DNA of 9,521 nt from Candidatus Atribacter hydrocarboniphilus (GCA_003542295.1 DPKX01000294.1:1-9521), one strand, 5' to 3'. Shown: positions 1-6,461, counted from the stretch's first letter. Notes: generated from the letters alone by a model not told the origin. A program made the numbers and translations.

Positions 1-296
1 TGAAGATAACTCACCATTTTGGCATACAAACGCTCATATATTTCCTGTGATATTGGTTTATTAACCTTACCCCAGTCAATCAAATTATGGGTAGTTTCGT
101 CATCAACAAAAAAACGATCTTCTGGTGATCGCCCAGTATAAGCTCCAGTGAGAACACTGAGCGCACCCGTTGATGATAGCATGCCCTCTTTTTTTTGCAA
201 TGCATGTTCAAACAACTCAGGTATGCTTAAATGATAAAATACTTGTTTGGGGTTAAATACACCTGATTTCTCGAATGAATGGTGGGCTTTCAGCAT
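1..296 (-). CDS. pckA: ATP-dependent phosphoenolpyruvate carboxykinase, N-terminal part (runs off left edge)
   Basis: Only about 98 N-terminal codons are present; the rest lies left of the window. The translation contains TGAYTGRSPEDRFFVDD at about residues 50-66, the hallmark N-terminal motif of ATP-type PEP carboxykinases (TGxYTGRSPxDxF), with the substrate-contacting Arg at 56. It is followed by the family-typical WGKVNKPIS segment and an ERLYAKM stretch. The family converts oxaloacetate + ATP to PEP + CO2 + ADP, or runs in reverse in fermenters. The ATG at 296-294 is chosen because a purine-rich GGAAGGTGAG lies just upstream and an in-frame stop precedes it with no other good start. The gene is divergent from the alpha/beta hydrolase and has its own candidate promoter. 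The nucleotide-binding and metal-binding domains cannot be checked here. Confidence 0.93.
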   Translation of the reverse strand, partial: MLKAHHSFEKSGVFNPKQVFYHLSIPELFEHALQKKEGMLSSTGALSVLTGAYTGRSPEDRFFVDDETTHNLIDWGKVNKPISQEIYERLYAKMVSYL

Positions 297-330
297 CCGG
301 TTCTCACCTTCCCAAAAAAGAATTTTTTCA

Positions 331-358
331 ATTCTACCATAAATTTTCTATACATCAA
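331..358 (-). promoter_or_regulatory. candidate sigma70-type promoter for pckA
   Basis: On the minus strand TTGATG (358-353) and TAGAAT (336-331) are separated by 16 bp, matching 4/6 and 5/6 of the -35 and -10 consensus. The predicted transcription start would fall about 30 nt before the pckA ATG, leaving room for its ribosome binding site. Assigned by pattern only. Confidence 0.45.
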
Positions 359-460
359 GTATGATTGCTGAACTATAAAAAACTGAAAATAGAAATAATA
401 GCAAAATTACGCAGAGGTCTTTTTGAAAATATCGTGTAACAATATAAGATATAAATGTGT

Positions 461-488
461 AAGACACTATATTATATTTAATTATAAT
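461..488 (+). promoter_or_regulatory. candidate sigma70-type promoter for the alpha/beta hydrolase
   Basis: A perfect TATAAT at 483-488 follows AAGACA (461-466, 4/6 match to TTGACA) at 16-bp spacing, in a very AT-rich stretch. The start would be near 495, about 35 nt before the ATG at 530. An alternative is TTGAAA at 423-428 with TAAGAT at 445-450. In such AT-rich DNA, -10-like hexamers arise often by chance. Confidence 0.35.
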
Positions 489-529
489 CTTTTATTTTAA
501 ACCCCACTAAAGCAAATAGGTGATAGGAA

Positions 530-1345
530 ATGAATGTAGACCATTATTCCCATCAAATAATCCGTCAAAGTAAAAATTATCTCTTAACCAAGTTCCATAT
601 TAACCCACAAATACCTGCCCTGATGATTAAACCAACCACACCCCCTCCCTACCCGGCAATTTTTTTCCTTCATTATTATCGTGGCAGTAAAGAAAACATC
701 CAATTTCTTGCCAATGAACTTGGAAAGTCGGGCTTTATGGCGTTAGCCATAGACATGGAATATCATGGTGATCGAACTCAAGCTGGGAAAGATATTCTTT
801 CTCCTGATATTGAAAATGATAAAAAAGCTTTTTATAGAACCATTAACGATTCTTTAATCGCTCTTCAGTTTATTGAAAATCATCCTGATTTTGATCGTCA
901 TTTTCTTTTTTTCTGGGGGGTAAGCTTGGGTGCGATAATTGGTAGTATTGTTTGTGGCCAATATAAAAATTTTAAAGGAATTGCCCTGGTGGTAGGAGGT
1001 GGAGATATAGAAATTCTTGCTCGAGAAAGCCTGCTTGATTCCATGGTCAATATCCGCTATAGCCTTCTTATGAAAAAAATCTCACCTTTTGACCTTGCTC
1101 GGCAATGGAAGGATATCGATCCATTGCATTGGATATCTCATTTGGATCAGGTTCCTGTCTATTTTTTTAATGCCAGCCATGATGTTATTGTTCCTCCCGA
1201 ATGTACTTGGGCACTTTTTGATGCTGCTTCTTCACCAAAAAAAATATTTTGGTTTCCAACCGGTCATGGTTTGTTATTTGAACGCTATTTTGGAGTTCCC
1301 AGAAAAATTATTGGTCAATTCTCTCAAATCACCAATAAAAAATAA
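530..1345 (+). CDS. alpha/beta hydrolase (dienelactone hydrolase / serine esterase-like)
   Basis: The 271-residue protein has the order of an alpha/beta hydrolase core. There is a beta strand ending in LHYYRGSKEN (47-56) where the oxyanion loop sits, then an FMALAIDMEYHGDR segment (69-82). The nucleophile elbow is GVSLG (130-134) with Ser132, the acid is probably Asp218 in NASHDVIVPP, and His246 in TGHGLL completes the triad. No signal peptide or membrane anchor is seen, so it is probably cytoplasmic. The start is supported by AGGTGAT a few bases upstream of the ATG. Substrate is unknown: the family includes carboxylesterases, acyl-peptidases and dienelactone-type hydrolases. The residue after His48 is Tyr where this loop usually has Gly. 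The gene is monocistronic: pckA is divergent and the next 449 bp hold no gene. Confidence 0.87.
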   Translation: MNVDHYSHQIIRQSKNYLLTKFHINPQIPALMIKPTTPPPYPAIFFLHYYRGSKENIQFLANELGKSGFMALAIDMEYHGDRTQAGKDILSPDIENDKKAFYRTINDSLIALQFIENHPDFDRHFLFFWGVSLGAIIGSIVCGQYKNFKGIALVVGGGDIEILARESLLDSMVNIRYSLLMKKISPFDLARQWKDIDPLHWISHLDQVPVYFFNASHDVIVPPECTWALFDAASSPKKIFWFPTGHGLLFERYFGVPRKIIGQFSQITNKK

Positions 1346-1433
1346 AGATGGCTTTTCCCCGAGTAGTAATACGTGTTGTTTTTAATGATAAATTTCCCCT
1401 CAATCTAAAAAGTAGAGTAGTTGATTTTTTAAC

Positions 1434-1469
1434 TCCTTCTCCTTTGATGGGAGAAGGATGGGATGAGGT
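1434..1469. repeat. palindromic intergenic repeat unit
   Basis: TCCTTCTCC (1434-1442) pairs with GGAGAAGGA (1450-1458), a perfect 9-bp stem with a TTTGATG loop, followed by TGGGATGAGG. The same pattern (pyrimidine arm, TTGATG-like loop, purine arm, then a G-rich GGATGAGG-type tail) recurs in degenerate form at 8913-8947 and 9021-9049. It has no T-run, so it does not look like an intrinsic terminator. Similar arm-TTGATG-arm repeats are common between genes in many bacterial genomes. Confidence 0.6.
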
Positions 1470-1510
1470 TGAAAATCTGGATTCAAATTCAGTTTCCCCG
1501 TCGCAAAGCA

Positions 1511-1523
1511 CTCCTCTGAGGAG
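1511..1523. repeat. short palindrome CTCCTC-T-GAGGAG
   Basis: Two 6-nt arms are perfect reverse complements around a single T. It lies 50 bp from the larger palindromic repeat and may be a decayed part of the same element. Confidence 0.4.
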
Positions 1524-1618
1524 AAGAATTGTTCAGTTCATTCATCCATTAAGGGGGGGATGTACTTTTCACGCTTATAATGGTTACTTTTCATTCATTT
1601 AAGTAAATAATAATCCCT

Positions 1619-1667
1619 AAAAACATTTATAGGGAGCTAACTCGGGCGAGTCGGCTCCCTATAAATG
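1619..1667 (-). terminator. long hairpin, candidate terminator of the yjbQ-iorA-iorB operon
   Basis: CATTTATAGGGAGC (1624-1637) and GCTCCCTATAAATG (1654-1667) form a perfect 14-bp stem. The 16-nt centre can fold further through ACTCG/CGAGT (1640-1651). Read on the minus strand the stem is followed by TTTTT (1623-1619), as expected for a Rho-independent terminator, and the operon on that strand ends 127 bp upstream at 1795. The distance, the long stem and the structured apex also allow a small structured RNA or a mobile palindromic element instead. Confidence 0.5.
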
Positions 1668-1794
1668 CAAGGAGGGGATTTCCTATTTATTTATATTTTT
1701 TTTAAACGCTATTTCCTTACGTTATTATATTCATTTAGTTAAATTTGTCAATATCTGTTATGTTATTTCTCTTACTTATGTATAAATTAACTTA

Positions 1795-2373
1795 TTAGAT
1801 AGTAACCAATTCTCTTCCTTTAAAGAAGGCTTTCATATTGATATCAAAAAACTTCTTAGGAAATGTTTCCCTGATAACATCTTCCCATATATTTTCATTA
1901 TCGGAATTAAATATTTTACTAAAAGCACCAATCAATACTGAATTTGCAACTCTTGAATTCTGCAGGGATTTAGCTATCGAATCAGCATTCACTTCATACA
2001 CTAGAATACCTTTTTCCCTATATAAGCGAGCGGATAAGCCGGTATAAGGTTCTGGCTTGGTACCCACTGGATTCAGCCTCCAGGAATTAATGATGATAGT
2101 TGCATCAAAAGAAAGAAATTCACTATATCGAAGTGCTTCAACTTCTTCAGTGGCAATCATATATTGAGCTTCGCCCTTTCCTAACAAAGGGGAATACACT
2201 TTTTCACCATATTTGAGTTGGGTGATAACTGATCCACCACGTTGCGCCATCCCATGAACTTCCGATTGGCGAACATCAAAACCTTGATTTAGGAGGAATC
2301 TCGATAGCATTTCGCTTGCTTTTAAAACACCGGTTCCGCCCACACCGACAATAACAATACCACCAAATTTCAT
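1795..2373 (-). CDS. iorB: indolepyruvate:ferredoxin oxidoreductase, beta subunit
   Basis: The 192-residue protein is a single 2-oxoacid:acceptor oxidoreductase gamma-type domain, the usual size for IorB. It opens with GIVIVGVGGTGVLKASEML (5-23) and has the diagnostic SEVHGMAQRGGSVITQL segment (about 37-53). The subunit pairs with IorA to oxidise aryl-pyruvates (indolepyruvate, phenylpyruvate, hydroxyphenylpyruvate) to aryl-acetyl-CoA with reduction of ferredoxin; it acts in the cytoplasm. Its ATG overlaps the iorA stop by 4 nt (ATGA), indicating translational coupling, and AAGGAGGA sits 9 nt before the start. The glycine loop reads GVGGTG where most relatives have GVGGQG. It is the last gene of the operon. 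Confidence 0.93.
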   Translation of the reverse strand: MKFGGIVIVGVGGTGVLKASEMLSRFLLNQGFDVRQSEVHGMAQRGGSVITQLKYGEKVYSPLLGKGEAQYMIATEEVEALRYSEFLSFDATIIINSWRLNPVGTKPEPYTGLSARLYREKGILVYEVNADSIAKSLQNSRVANSVLIGAFSKIFNSDNENIWEDVIRETFPKKFFDINMKAFFKGRELVTI

Positions 2374-4124
2374 GATTGGTATTCCTCCTTAATTGCGTTA
2401 AACTGGCATATCTGACTACAAACACCACAAGCACGACAATATTCAGCGATAATCTGAGCTCGTTCACCATCGAGTCGTATTGCCGGACAACCTAATTGTA
2501 AGCACTTCTTACAAAGCCGACAGAGATTTGGATCTACTTGATAAAAATTTTTGTTTCCTTTTTTTCGAATAAGCTGACAAGGTTCACTGAGAATAAAAAC
2601 GGTTGGCCCAGAATTCTTTTTTACTACTTCTTTCAGGAGCGATCGGAAATGTGAAATATCAAATGAACTAAGATGGTGAACCTCTTTCACTCCTAAAGCT
2701 TTTACCAACTCTTCAATGTCGAGTTTTGAGGTTTTTTCTCCCATCAAAGTTATTCCTGTTCCAGGATGATTTTGCCCCCCAGTCATTGCGGTAACGCGGT
2801 TGTCTAAAATAAAGACTATAATATTGGTTTGGTTATATACTGCATCTAAAAGAGGACCGATCCCGCTATGAATAAATGTTGAATCACCGATTACCGCTCC
2901 AACAGTCAATTCTGGATGAGTTAACTTGAAACCTTCAGCATTTGAAATTGATGCCCCCATACAAATACAGGAATCAATCGATGAGGTTGGCGGCATAACG
3001 CCCAAGGTATAGCATCCGATATCTCCTGTAACGGTAATTTTCAGTTCGGAAAGAATCCTAAATACTCCTCGATGAGGACAACCAGCACACAATACAGGTG
3101 GCCTGGGGAAAACATATTGATTTAAATCGTCAATTGACGGTACGGGTTGAGGCACTCCAAATGCTACCTTAAGAATATCGGGGGTTATTTCACCAATTCC
3201 GGGAATTCGATTTCTCCCCTCAACCGGAATGCCGGCTGCTTTAATTTCAGTTTCCCAAAAAGGATCCAATTCTTCAACAACCACAACATTTTTAACTTTT
3301 CTGACAAAATCTGATATCATCTCAAAAGGAAGAGGATAACCAATACCTATTTTTAATATTGAAGCTTGAGGAAATACTTCACGAACATGATTATAGAGGA
3401 CGCCTCCAGTAATAATTCCAAAATGAGGATCTCTCATTTCAATGCGGTTTAGATCTGATTCGTCTACCCAATCTCTTAATACCTCTAAACGCTTTTCAAG
3501 AGCAACTCTTCGCTTTCTGGCAAATGCTGGAATCATAACATATTTTTCTGCATCTTTTTGATAAGGAAAAGGTGAAAAATGAATTCGTTCCTGAGGAAAT
3601 ACAACTGATCGAGAGTGTGAAACTCGGGTGGTTGAACGAATCATAATTGGAGTGTCAAATTTTTCACTTATAATAAACCCTTCTTTTGTAAAAATTCGCG
3701 CTTCCTCACCATCTGCTGGCTCGAAAAAAGGTATTTTGGCAAACTTTGCATAGTTACGGCTATCTTGCTCATTTTGAGAAGAATGCATTCCTGGATCATC
3801 GGCAACGACTATAACCAGACCTCCTCTCACTCCTGTATAGGAGATTGTCATCAATGGATCAGCAGCAACATTAAGGCCAACGTGTTTCATAGTGGCTAAA
3901 GCTCGTCCTCCTGCTATAGCAACTCCAGCTGCTACCTCGAGAGCGACTTTTTCATTGGGACACCACCTTGAATGGACTTCCTTAAATTGACTGAGATATT
4001 CAAGAATTTCGCTACTGGGAGTTCCTGGATAACCAGAACCAACCTGAACTCCACCTTCATAGGCACCCCTGGCAATTGCTTCATTTCCTAACATTAAGCA
4101 AGAATTATTTTTTTGCTCTTTCAA
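2370..4124 (-). CDS. iorA: indolepyruvate:ferredoxin oxidoreductase, alpha subunit
   Basis: This is the catalytic, thiamine-diphosphate and iron-sulfur subunit. Counting from the upstream ATG at 4142, the pyrimidine-binding domain comes first: SGYPGTPSSEILEYL (36-50) and NEKVALEVAAG (63-73) carrying the conserved Glu. The C-terminal half has CAGCPHRG (352-359) and the diphosphate/Mg motif GDSTF (419-423) to DN (447-448). A C-terminal ferredoxin domain follows, with Cys 541/544/547/552 and 569/572/575/579 for two 4Fe-4S clusters. Length is near the usual 600. I place the start at TTG 4124, because GGAAGGAG (4140-4133) lies 8 nt before it, whereas the ATG at 4142 has no ribosome site and would place that site inside the gene; the product is then 584 residues. 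It follows yjbQ by 58 nt and overlaps iorB by 4 nt. Confidence 0.94.
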   Translation of the reverse strand: MKEQKNNSCLMLGNEAIARGAYEGGVQVGSGYPGTPSSEILEYLSQFKEVHSRWCPNEKVALEVAAGVAIAGGRALATMKHVGLNVAADPLMTISYTGVRGGLVIVVADDPGMHSSQNEQDSRNYAKFAKIPFFEPADGEEARIFTKEGFIISEKFDTPIMIRSTTRVSHSRSVVFPQERIHFSPFPYQKDAEKYVMIPAFARKRRVALEKRLEVLRDWVDESDLNRIEMRDPHFGIITGGVLYNHVREVFPQASILKIGIGYPLPFEMISDFVRKVKNVVVVEELDPFWETEIKAAGIPVEGRNRIPGIGEITPDILKVAFGVPQPVPSIDDLNQYVFPRPPVLCAGCPHRGVFRILSELKITVTGDIGCYTLGVMPPTSSIDSCICMGASISNAEGFKLTHPELTVGAVIGDSTFIHSGIGPLLDAVYNQTNIIVFILDNRVTAMTGGQNHPGTGITLMGEKTSKLDIEELVKALGVKEVHHLSSFDISHFRSLLKEVVKKNSGPTVFILSEPCQLIRKKGNKNFYQVDPNLCRLCKKCLQLGCPAIRLDGERAQIIAEYCRACGVCSQICQFNAIKEEYQS

Positions 4125-4132
4125 TGATTTCG

Positions 4133-4140
4133 CTCCTTCC
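4133..4140 (-). promoter_or_regulatory. ribosome binding site that decides the iorA start
   Basis: GGAAGGAG on the minus strand, 8 nt before the TTG at 4124. The in-frame ATG at 4142 lies upstream of it, so its codons 2-4 would be the binding site itself. This favours TTG initiation. Confidence 0.65.
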
Positions 4141-4182
4141 ATTCAAAACGGAAATATATAATTCAGCTCAATTTGGCTCAAG

Positions 4183-4599
4183 TTATTCTCCAATAATTTT
4201 TACTAGAACTCTCTTTCTTCTTTTCCCATCAAACTCACCATAGAAAATTTCCTCCCATGGCCCTAAATCCAATTTTCCCTCAGTTATTGCAATCACAACT
4301 TCCCTTCCCATTATAGTTCTCTTCAAATGAGCATCAGCATTATCTTCATAACCATTGTGTTGATACTGATTGTAGGGTTTTTCTGGAGCCAATTTTTCCA
4401 ACCACTTTTCAAAATCATTATGTAAACCAGCCTCATTATCATTAATAAAAACACTCGCAGTAATATGCATCGCATTACAAAGGAGTAGTCCTTCTTTTAC
4501 TTGGCTTTCTTCAACACAGGTTCTGATAGTTGGTGTTATGCAAGTAAAACTTCTCCGTTGTGATATTTCAAACCATAATTCCTTTCGATAGCTTTTCAT
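4183..4599 (-). CDS. yjbQ: UPF0047 / YjbQ family protein (secondary thiamine-phosphate synthase-like)
   Basis: The 138-residue protein spans the whole small YjbQ fold and matches the family's usual length. Visible signatures are [18 protein letters not shown] (42-59), [12 protein letters not shown] (87-98) and the C-terminal [19 protein letters not shown] stretch (106-124); the conserved His, Asp and Glu residues are proposed to line a metal-binding pocket. Family members were reported to supply weak thiamine-phosphate synthase activity that rescues E. coli thiE mutants, but the physiological role remains unsettled. The start is backed by GAGGTGG about 5 nt upstream of the ATG. It is the first gene of the yjbQ-iorA-iorB operon, upstream of a thiamine-diphosphate enzyme. 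Family assignment is firm; the reaction is not. Confidence 0.9.
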   Translation of the reverse strand: MKSYRKELWFEISQRRSFTCITPTIRTCVEESQVKEGLLLCNAMHITASVFINDNEAGLHNDFEKWLEKLAPEKPYNQYQHNGYEDNADAHLKRTIMGREVVIAITEGKLDLGPWEEIFYGEFDGKRRKRVLVKIIGE

Positions 4600-4631
4600 A
4601 AATCCACCTCAATTTCTTAATTCTTTCTTTA

Positions 4632-4659
4632 ATTGTAACCGACCTTGACAGAAAATGAA
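4632..4659 (-). promoter_or_regulatory. weak candidate promoter for yjbQ-iorA-iorB
   Basis: On the minus strand TACAAT (4637-4632, 5/6) is preceded at 16 bp by TTCATT (4659-4654, 3/6). The start would be about 25 nt before the yjbQ ATG. It overlaps the predicted promoter for the divergent metal transporter, so the two may compete. Confidence 0.28.
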
Positions 4660-4673
4660 GCATTGATTAGCAT
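4645..4673 (+). promoter_or_regulatory. candidate promoter of the metal ABC transporter operon, with a direct repeat
   Basis: A perfect -35 TTGACA (4645-4650) and TAGCAT (4668-4673, 4/6) are spaced by 17 bp. AGCATT occurs twice at exactly 10-bp spacing (4659-4664 and 4669-4674), covering the spacer and -10, so a regulator bound there would block RNA polymerase. No textbook Zur, Fur or MntR box is recognisable. Confidence 0.5.
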
Positions 4674-4743
4674 TAAGAAGTAGTGGATTTTGCTCCCTCT
4701 TAGGTAAGTTTCATTTATGTTTCGATGATGAAGGTGATTACCA

Positions 4744-5595
4744 ATGGATAGGAACCCAACCAATTTTTTATATGACATAGAATTCATATCTGTTTCATTT
4801 TCTTACCCAGATTTGGAAGTTTTAGAAGATGTTTCTCTGCAGGTAAAAAAAGGAGAATTTCTTGCCGTTATTGGACCAAATGGAGCAGGAAAAACGACTT
4901 TGCTAAAACTCATTTTAGGTCTCTTAAAACCAACTTCCGGTAAGGTGTTGGTTTTCGGGAAAAATATCAACGTTCATCCCAGCATCCGAAAACGAATAGG
5001 CTATGTTCCACAAATGAGTAAAATAGACTACTCTTTCCCCATCAACGTTGAAGATTTTGTATTAACCGGCAGATACGCAACCATTGGCCCTGGACACCTC
5101 CCGCATAAATACGATCGCTTAGCAGTGAATGAAACTTTGGAAAAGACTGGCCTCCAATCATTACGCAGTAAGCAAATAGGCAAATTATCCGGTGGTCAGC
5201 GACAAAGAATAATGATCGCTCGGGCTTTAATAAATAATCCTGACATGTTAATTCTCGATGAACCAACCACCGCTGTTGATCCAAAAAACAGCGAAAGTTT
5301 ATATGAACTACTCCTCACTCTTCATCAACAAAAGATCACCATCCTCACTGTTTCCCACGACATTGGTGTCATTGCTCAGTATGTCGATGCTATCGCCTGC
5401 GTCAATCGAAAGGTATTTGTCCATGATCGACCAGAAAAGGGGATAACCGATGAAACCTTAACAGAAATGTACGGTCGCGAGGCGGCTTTCTTTCATCATG
5501 GTATTGTTCCTCATATTGTTGTTCGGAAATCTTCACCGGTTCATTATTGCGCAGGAGAAACCACAGAAGACGATGAAAATCATCATAAATCCTAA
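4744..5595 (+). CDS. znuC: zinc/manganese-type ABC importer, ATP-binding protein
   Basis: The 283-residue protein has all ATPase motifs: Walker A GPNGAGKT (44-51), Q-loop Gln90 in GYVPQ, signature LSGGQ (148-152), Walker B MLILDEPT (168-175) with Glu173, D-loop and switch His205 in VSHD. The INVEDFVLTGRY and HHG...PHIVV patterns are typical of the ZnuC/MntB/TroB group that powers import of Zn, Mn or Fe at the membrane. It has a C-terminal tail rich in His, Cys, Asp and Glu (about 250-283), a plausible metal-binding or sensing tail. AAGGTGA lies 6 nt before the ATG. It is followed by the permease gene after 46 nt. The metal cannot be told from sequence: znuC is the closest symbol, mntB or troB are possible. 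The substrate-binding protein is not adjacent. Confidence 0.9.
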   Translation: MDRNPTNFLYDIEFISVSFSYPDLEVLEDVSLQVKKGEFLAVIGPNGAGKTTLLKLILGLLKPTSGKVLVFGKNINVHPSIRKRIGYVPQMSKIDYSFPINVEDFVLTGRYATIGPGHLPHKYDRLAVNETLEKTGLQSLRSKQIGKLSGGQRQRIMIARALINNPDMLILDEPTTAVDPKNSESLYELLLTLHQQKITILTVSHDIGVIAQYVDAIACVNRKVFVHDRPEKGITDETLTEMYGREAAFFHHGIVPHIVVRKSSPVHYCAGETTEDDENHHKS

Positions 5596-5626
5596 GAATT
5601 CCCGCTCGTATCAAGCGCTCGATTCC

Positions 5627-5632
5627 AAGGAG
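5627..5632 (+). promoter_or_regulatory. ribosome binding site pointing to a CTG start for the permease
   Basis: AAGGAG is 9 nt before CTG 5642 but 33 nt before the first in-frame ATG at 5666. No ATG, GTG or TTG in the permease frame lies between. Confidence 0.6.
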
Positions 5633-5641
5633 TGATTTGAA

Positions 5642-6445
5642 CTGGACATTCTCAGTTATACCTTTATGCAACGTGCTTTATTGGCAGGAATATTAATTGG
5701 TTCGCTCTGTGCCGTAATTGGAGTTTATGTTGTTTTAAAAGGAATATCCTTTATGGGAGCTGGTATCTCACATGCCGCCTTTGGAGGAGTAGCCATCGGT
5801 TTTCTTCTTAAAATTGATCCGGTATTATCCTCAATTATCTTTTGTGTTGCTTCTGGTTTAGGGATTGCATATATTTCAAAAAAAAGTCGTATAAAAGAAG
5901 ATACAACGATTGGAATTTTTTTTGCTAGCACAATGGCGCTTGGAATATTGATTTTCGGTCTCCTAAAAGGCGTAAATGTTGATCTATTCGGGTATTTATT
6001 TGGCAATATATTATCAGTGACCTTGAACGACCTTTATCTTGCTCTTCTTGTCGAAGGGGTTGTTTTCTTCTTTGTTCTTTATTATTATAAAGAGCTCTTA
6101 CTCTTGGTATTAGATCAAGAAATGGCAGAAGTAAGCGGAATTCCTGTATCGATAATATATTACTTACTCGTTAGCTTTATTTCTCTCACGATTGTAATTT
6201 CAATAAAAGTAGTTGGAATCGTTTTAGTTTCGGCTTTGCTCATCATCCCTTCAGCTGCAGCTTTACAAATCACTGATAATTTTAAAAAAGCCTTAATAAC
6301 TGCTATTGTCTTTGGAGTTGCTTCGTCAGGAGGAGGGCTTATTCTCTCCTATTTTTTAGACACACCATCAGGAGCAACCATAGTTCTCGTTGCAACGACT
6401 ATTTTTTTGGTTACCTCTATCTTTTCATCTAAAAAGAAAAGATAA
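5642..6445 (+). CDS. znuB: zinc/manganese-type ABC importer, membrane permease (ABC-3 family)
   Basis: This is an integral membrane protein with about eight or nine hydrophobic segments across its length, typical of the ABC-3 family that forms the pore for Zn/Mn/Fe uptake with the ATPase encoded upstream. Hallmarks are FMQRALLAGILIGSLCAVIG near the N terminus, GAGISHAAFGGVAIG in the second segment, and the family-typical KVVGIVLVSALLIIPSAAAL stretch in the C-terminal half. I start it at CTG 5642, giving 267 residues beginning LDILSYTFMQRALL. Family members usually carry such a short stretch before MQRALLAG, and the AAGGAG is correctly spaced only for this codon. The conservative alternative is ATG 5666 (259 residues). 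Its 3' end is 5 nt from that of the convergent GAF-ANTAR gene. Confidence 0.9.
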   Translation: MDILSYTFMQRALLAGILIGSLCAVIGVYVVLKGISFMGAGISHAAFGGVAIGFLLKIDPVLSSIIFCVASGLGIAYISKKSRIKEDTTIGIFFASTMALGILIFGLLKGVNVDLFGYLFGNILSVTLNDLYLALLVEGVVFFFVLYYYKELLLLVLDQEMAEVSGIPVSIIYYLLVSFISLTIVISIKVVGIVLVSALLIIPSAAALQITDNFKKALITAIVFGVASSGGGLILSYFLDTPSGATIVLVATTIFLVTSIFSSKKKR

Positions 6446-6461
6446 AAGTTTCATATCTTTT
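6437..6461. terminator. possible AT-rich bidirectional terminator between convergent genes
   Basis: AAAAGAT (6437-6443) pairs with ATCTTTT (6455-6461), flanked by an A-rich run on the left and a T-run on the right. This could stop transcription both ways at the 3' ends of the permease and the GAF-ANTAR gene. The stem has almost no G-C pairs, so it is weak. Confidence 0.3.

Larger units (their letters stand above)
1346..1794. other. gene-free interval with repeats and hairpins
   Basis: This 449-bp stretch lies between the hydrolase and iorB, whose transcripts converge. I see no credible gene. Short open frames across 1348-1602 (+) and 1329-1511 (-) are translations of palindromic repeat DNA. 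The interval contains the inverted repeat at 1434-1458, a short palindrome at 1511-1523, an isolated purine-rich TTAAGGGGGGATG stretch near 1550, the large hairpin at 1624-1667, and very AT-rich DNA from about 1680 to 1794 in which I see nothing definable. Confidence 0.7.

Noticed and set aside
1089..1385. 98-codon frame overlapping the hydrolase 3' end
   Set aside because: Out-of-frame shadow of the clearly conserved hydrolase reading frame.
1329..1602. Open frames on both strands (60 and 84 codons) after the hydrolase
   Set aside because: They read through palindromic intergenic repeat DNA, giving low-complexity peptides such as SPLMGEGWDEVE; no ribosome site or family resemblance.
4600..4743. 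Thiamine (TPP) riboswitch before yjbQ
   Set aside because: No CTGAGA-type core or expected paired segments on the minus strand.
5042..5671. Several minus- and plus-strand frames within the znuC and permease region
   Set aside because: All are shadows of the two transporter genes; none has a ribosome site or recognisable product.
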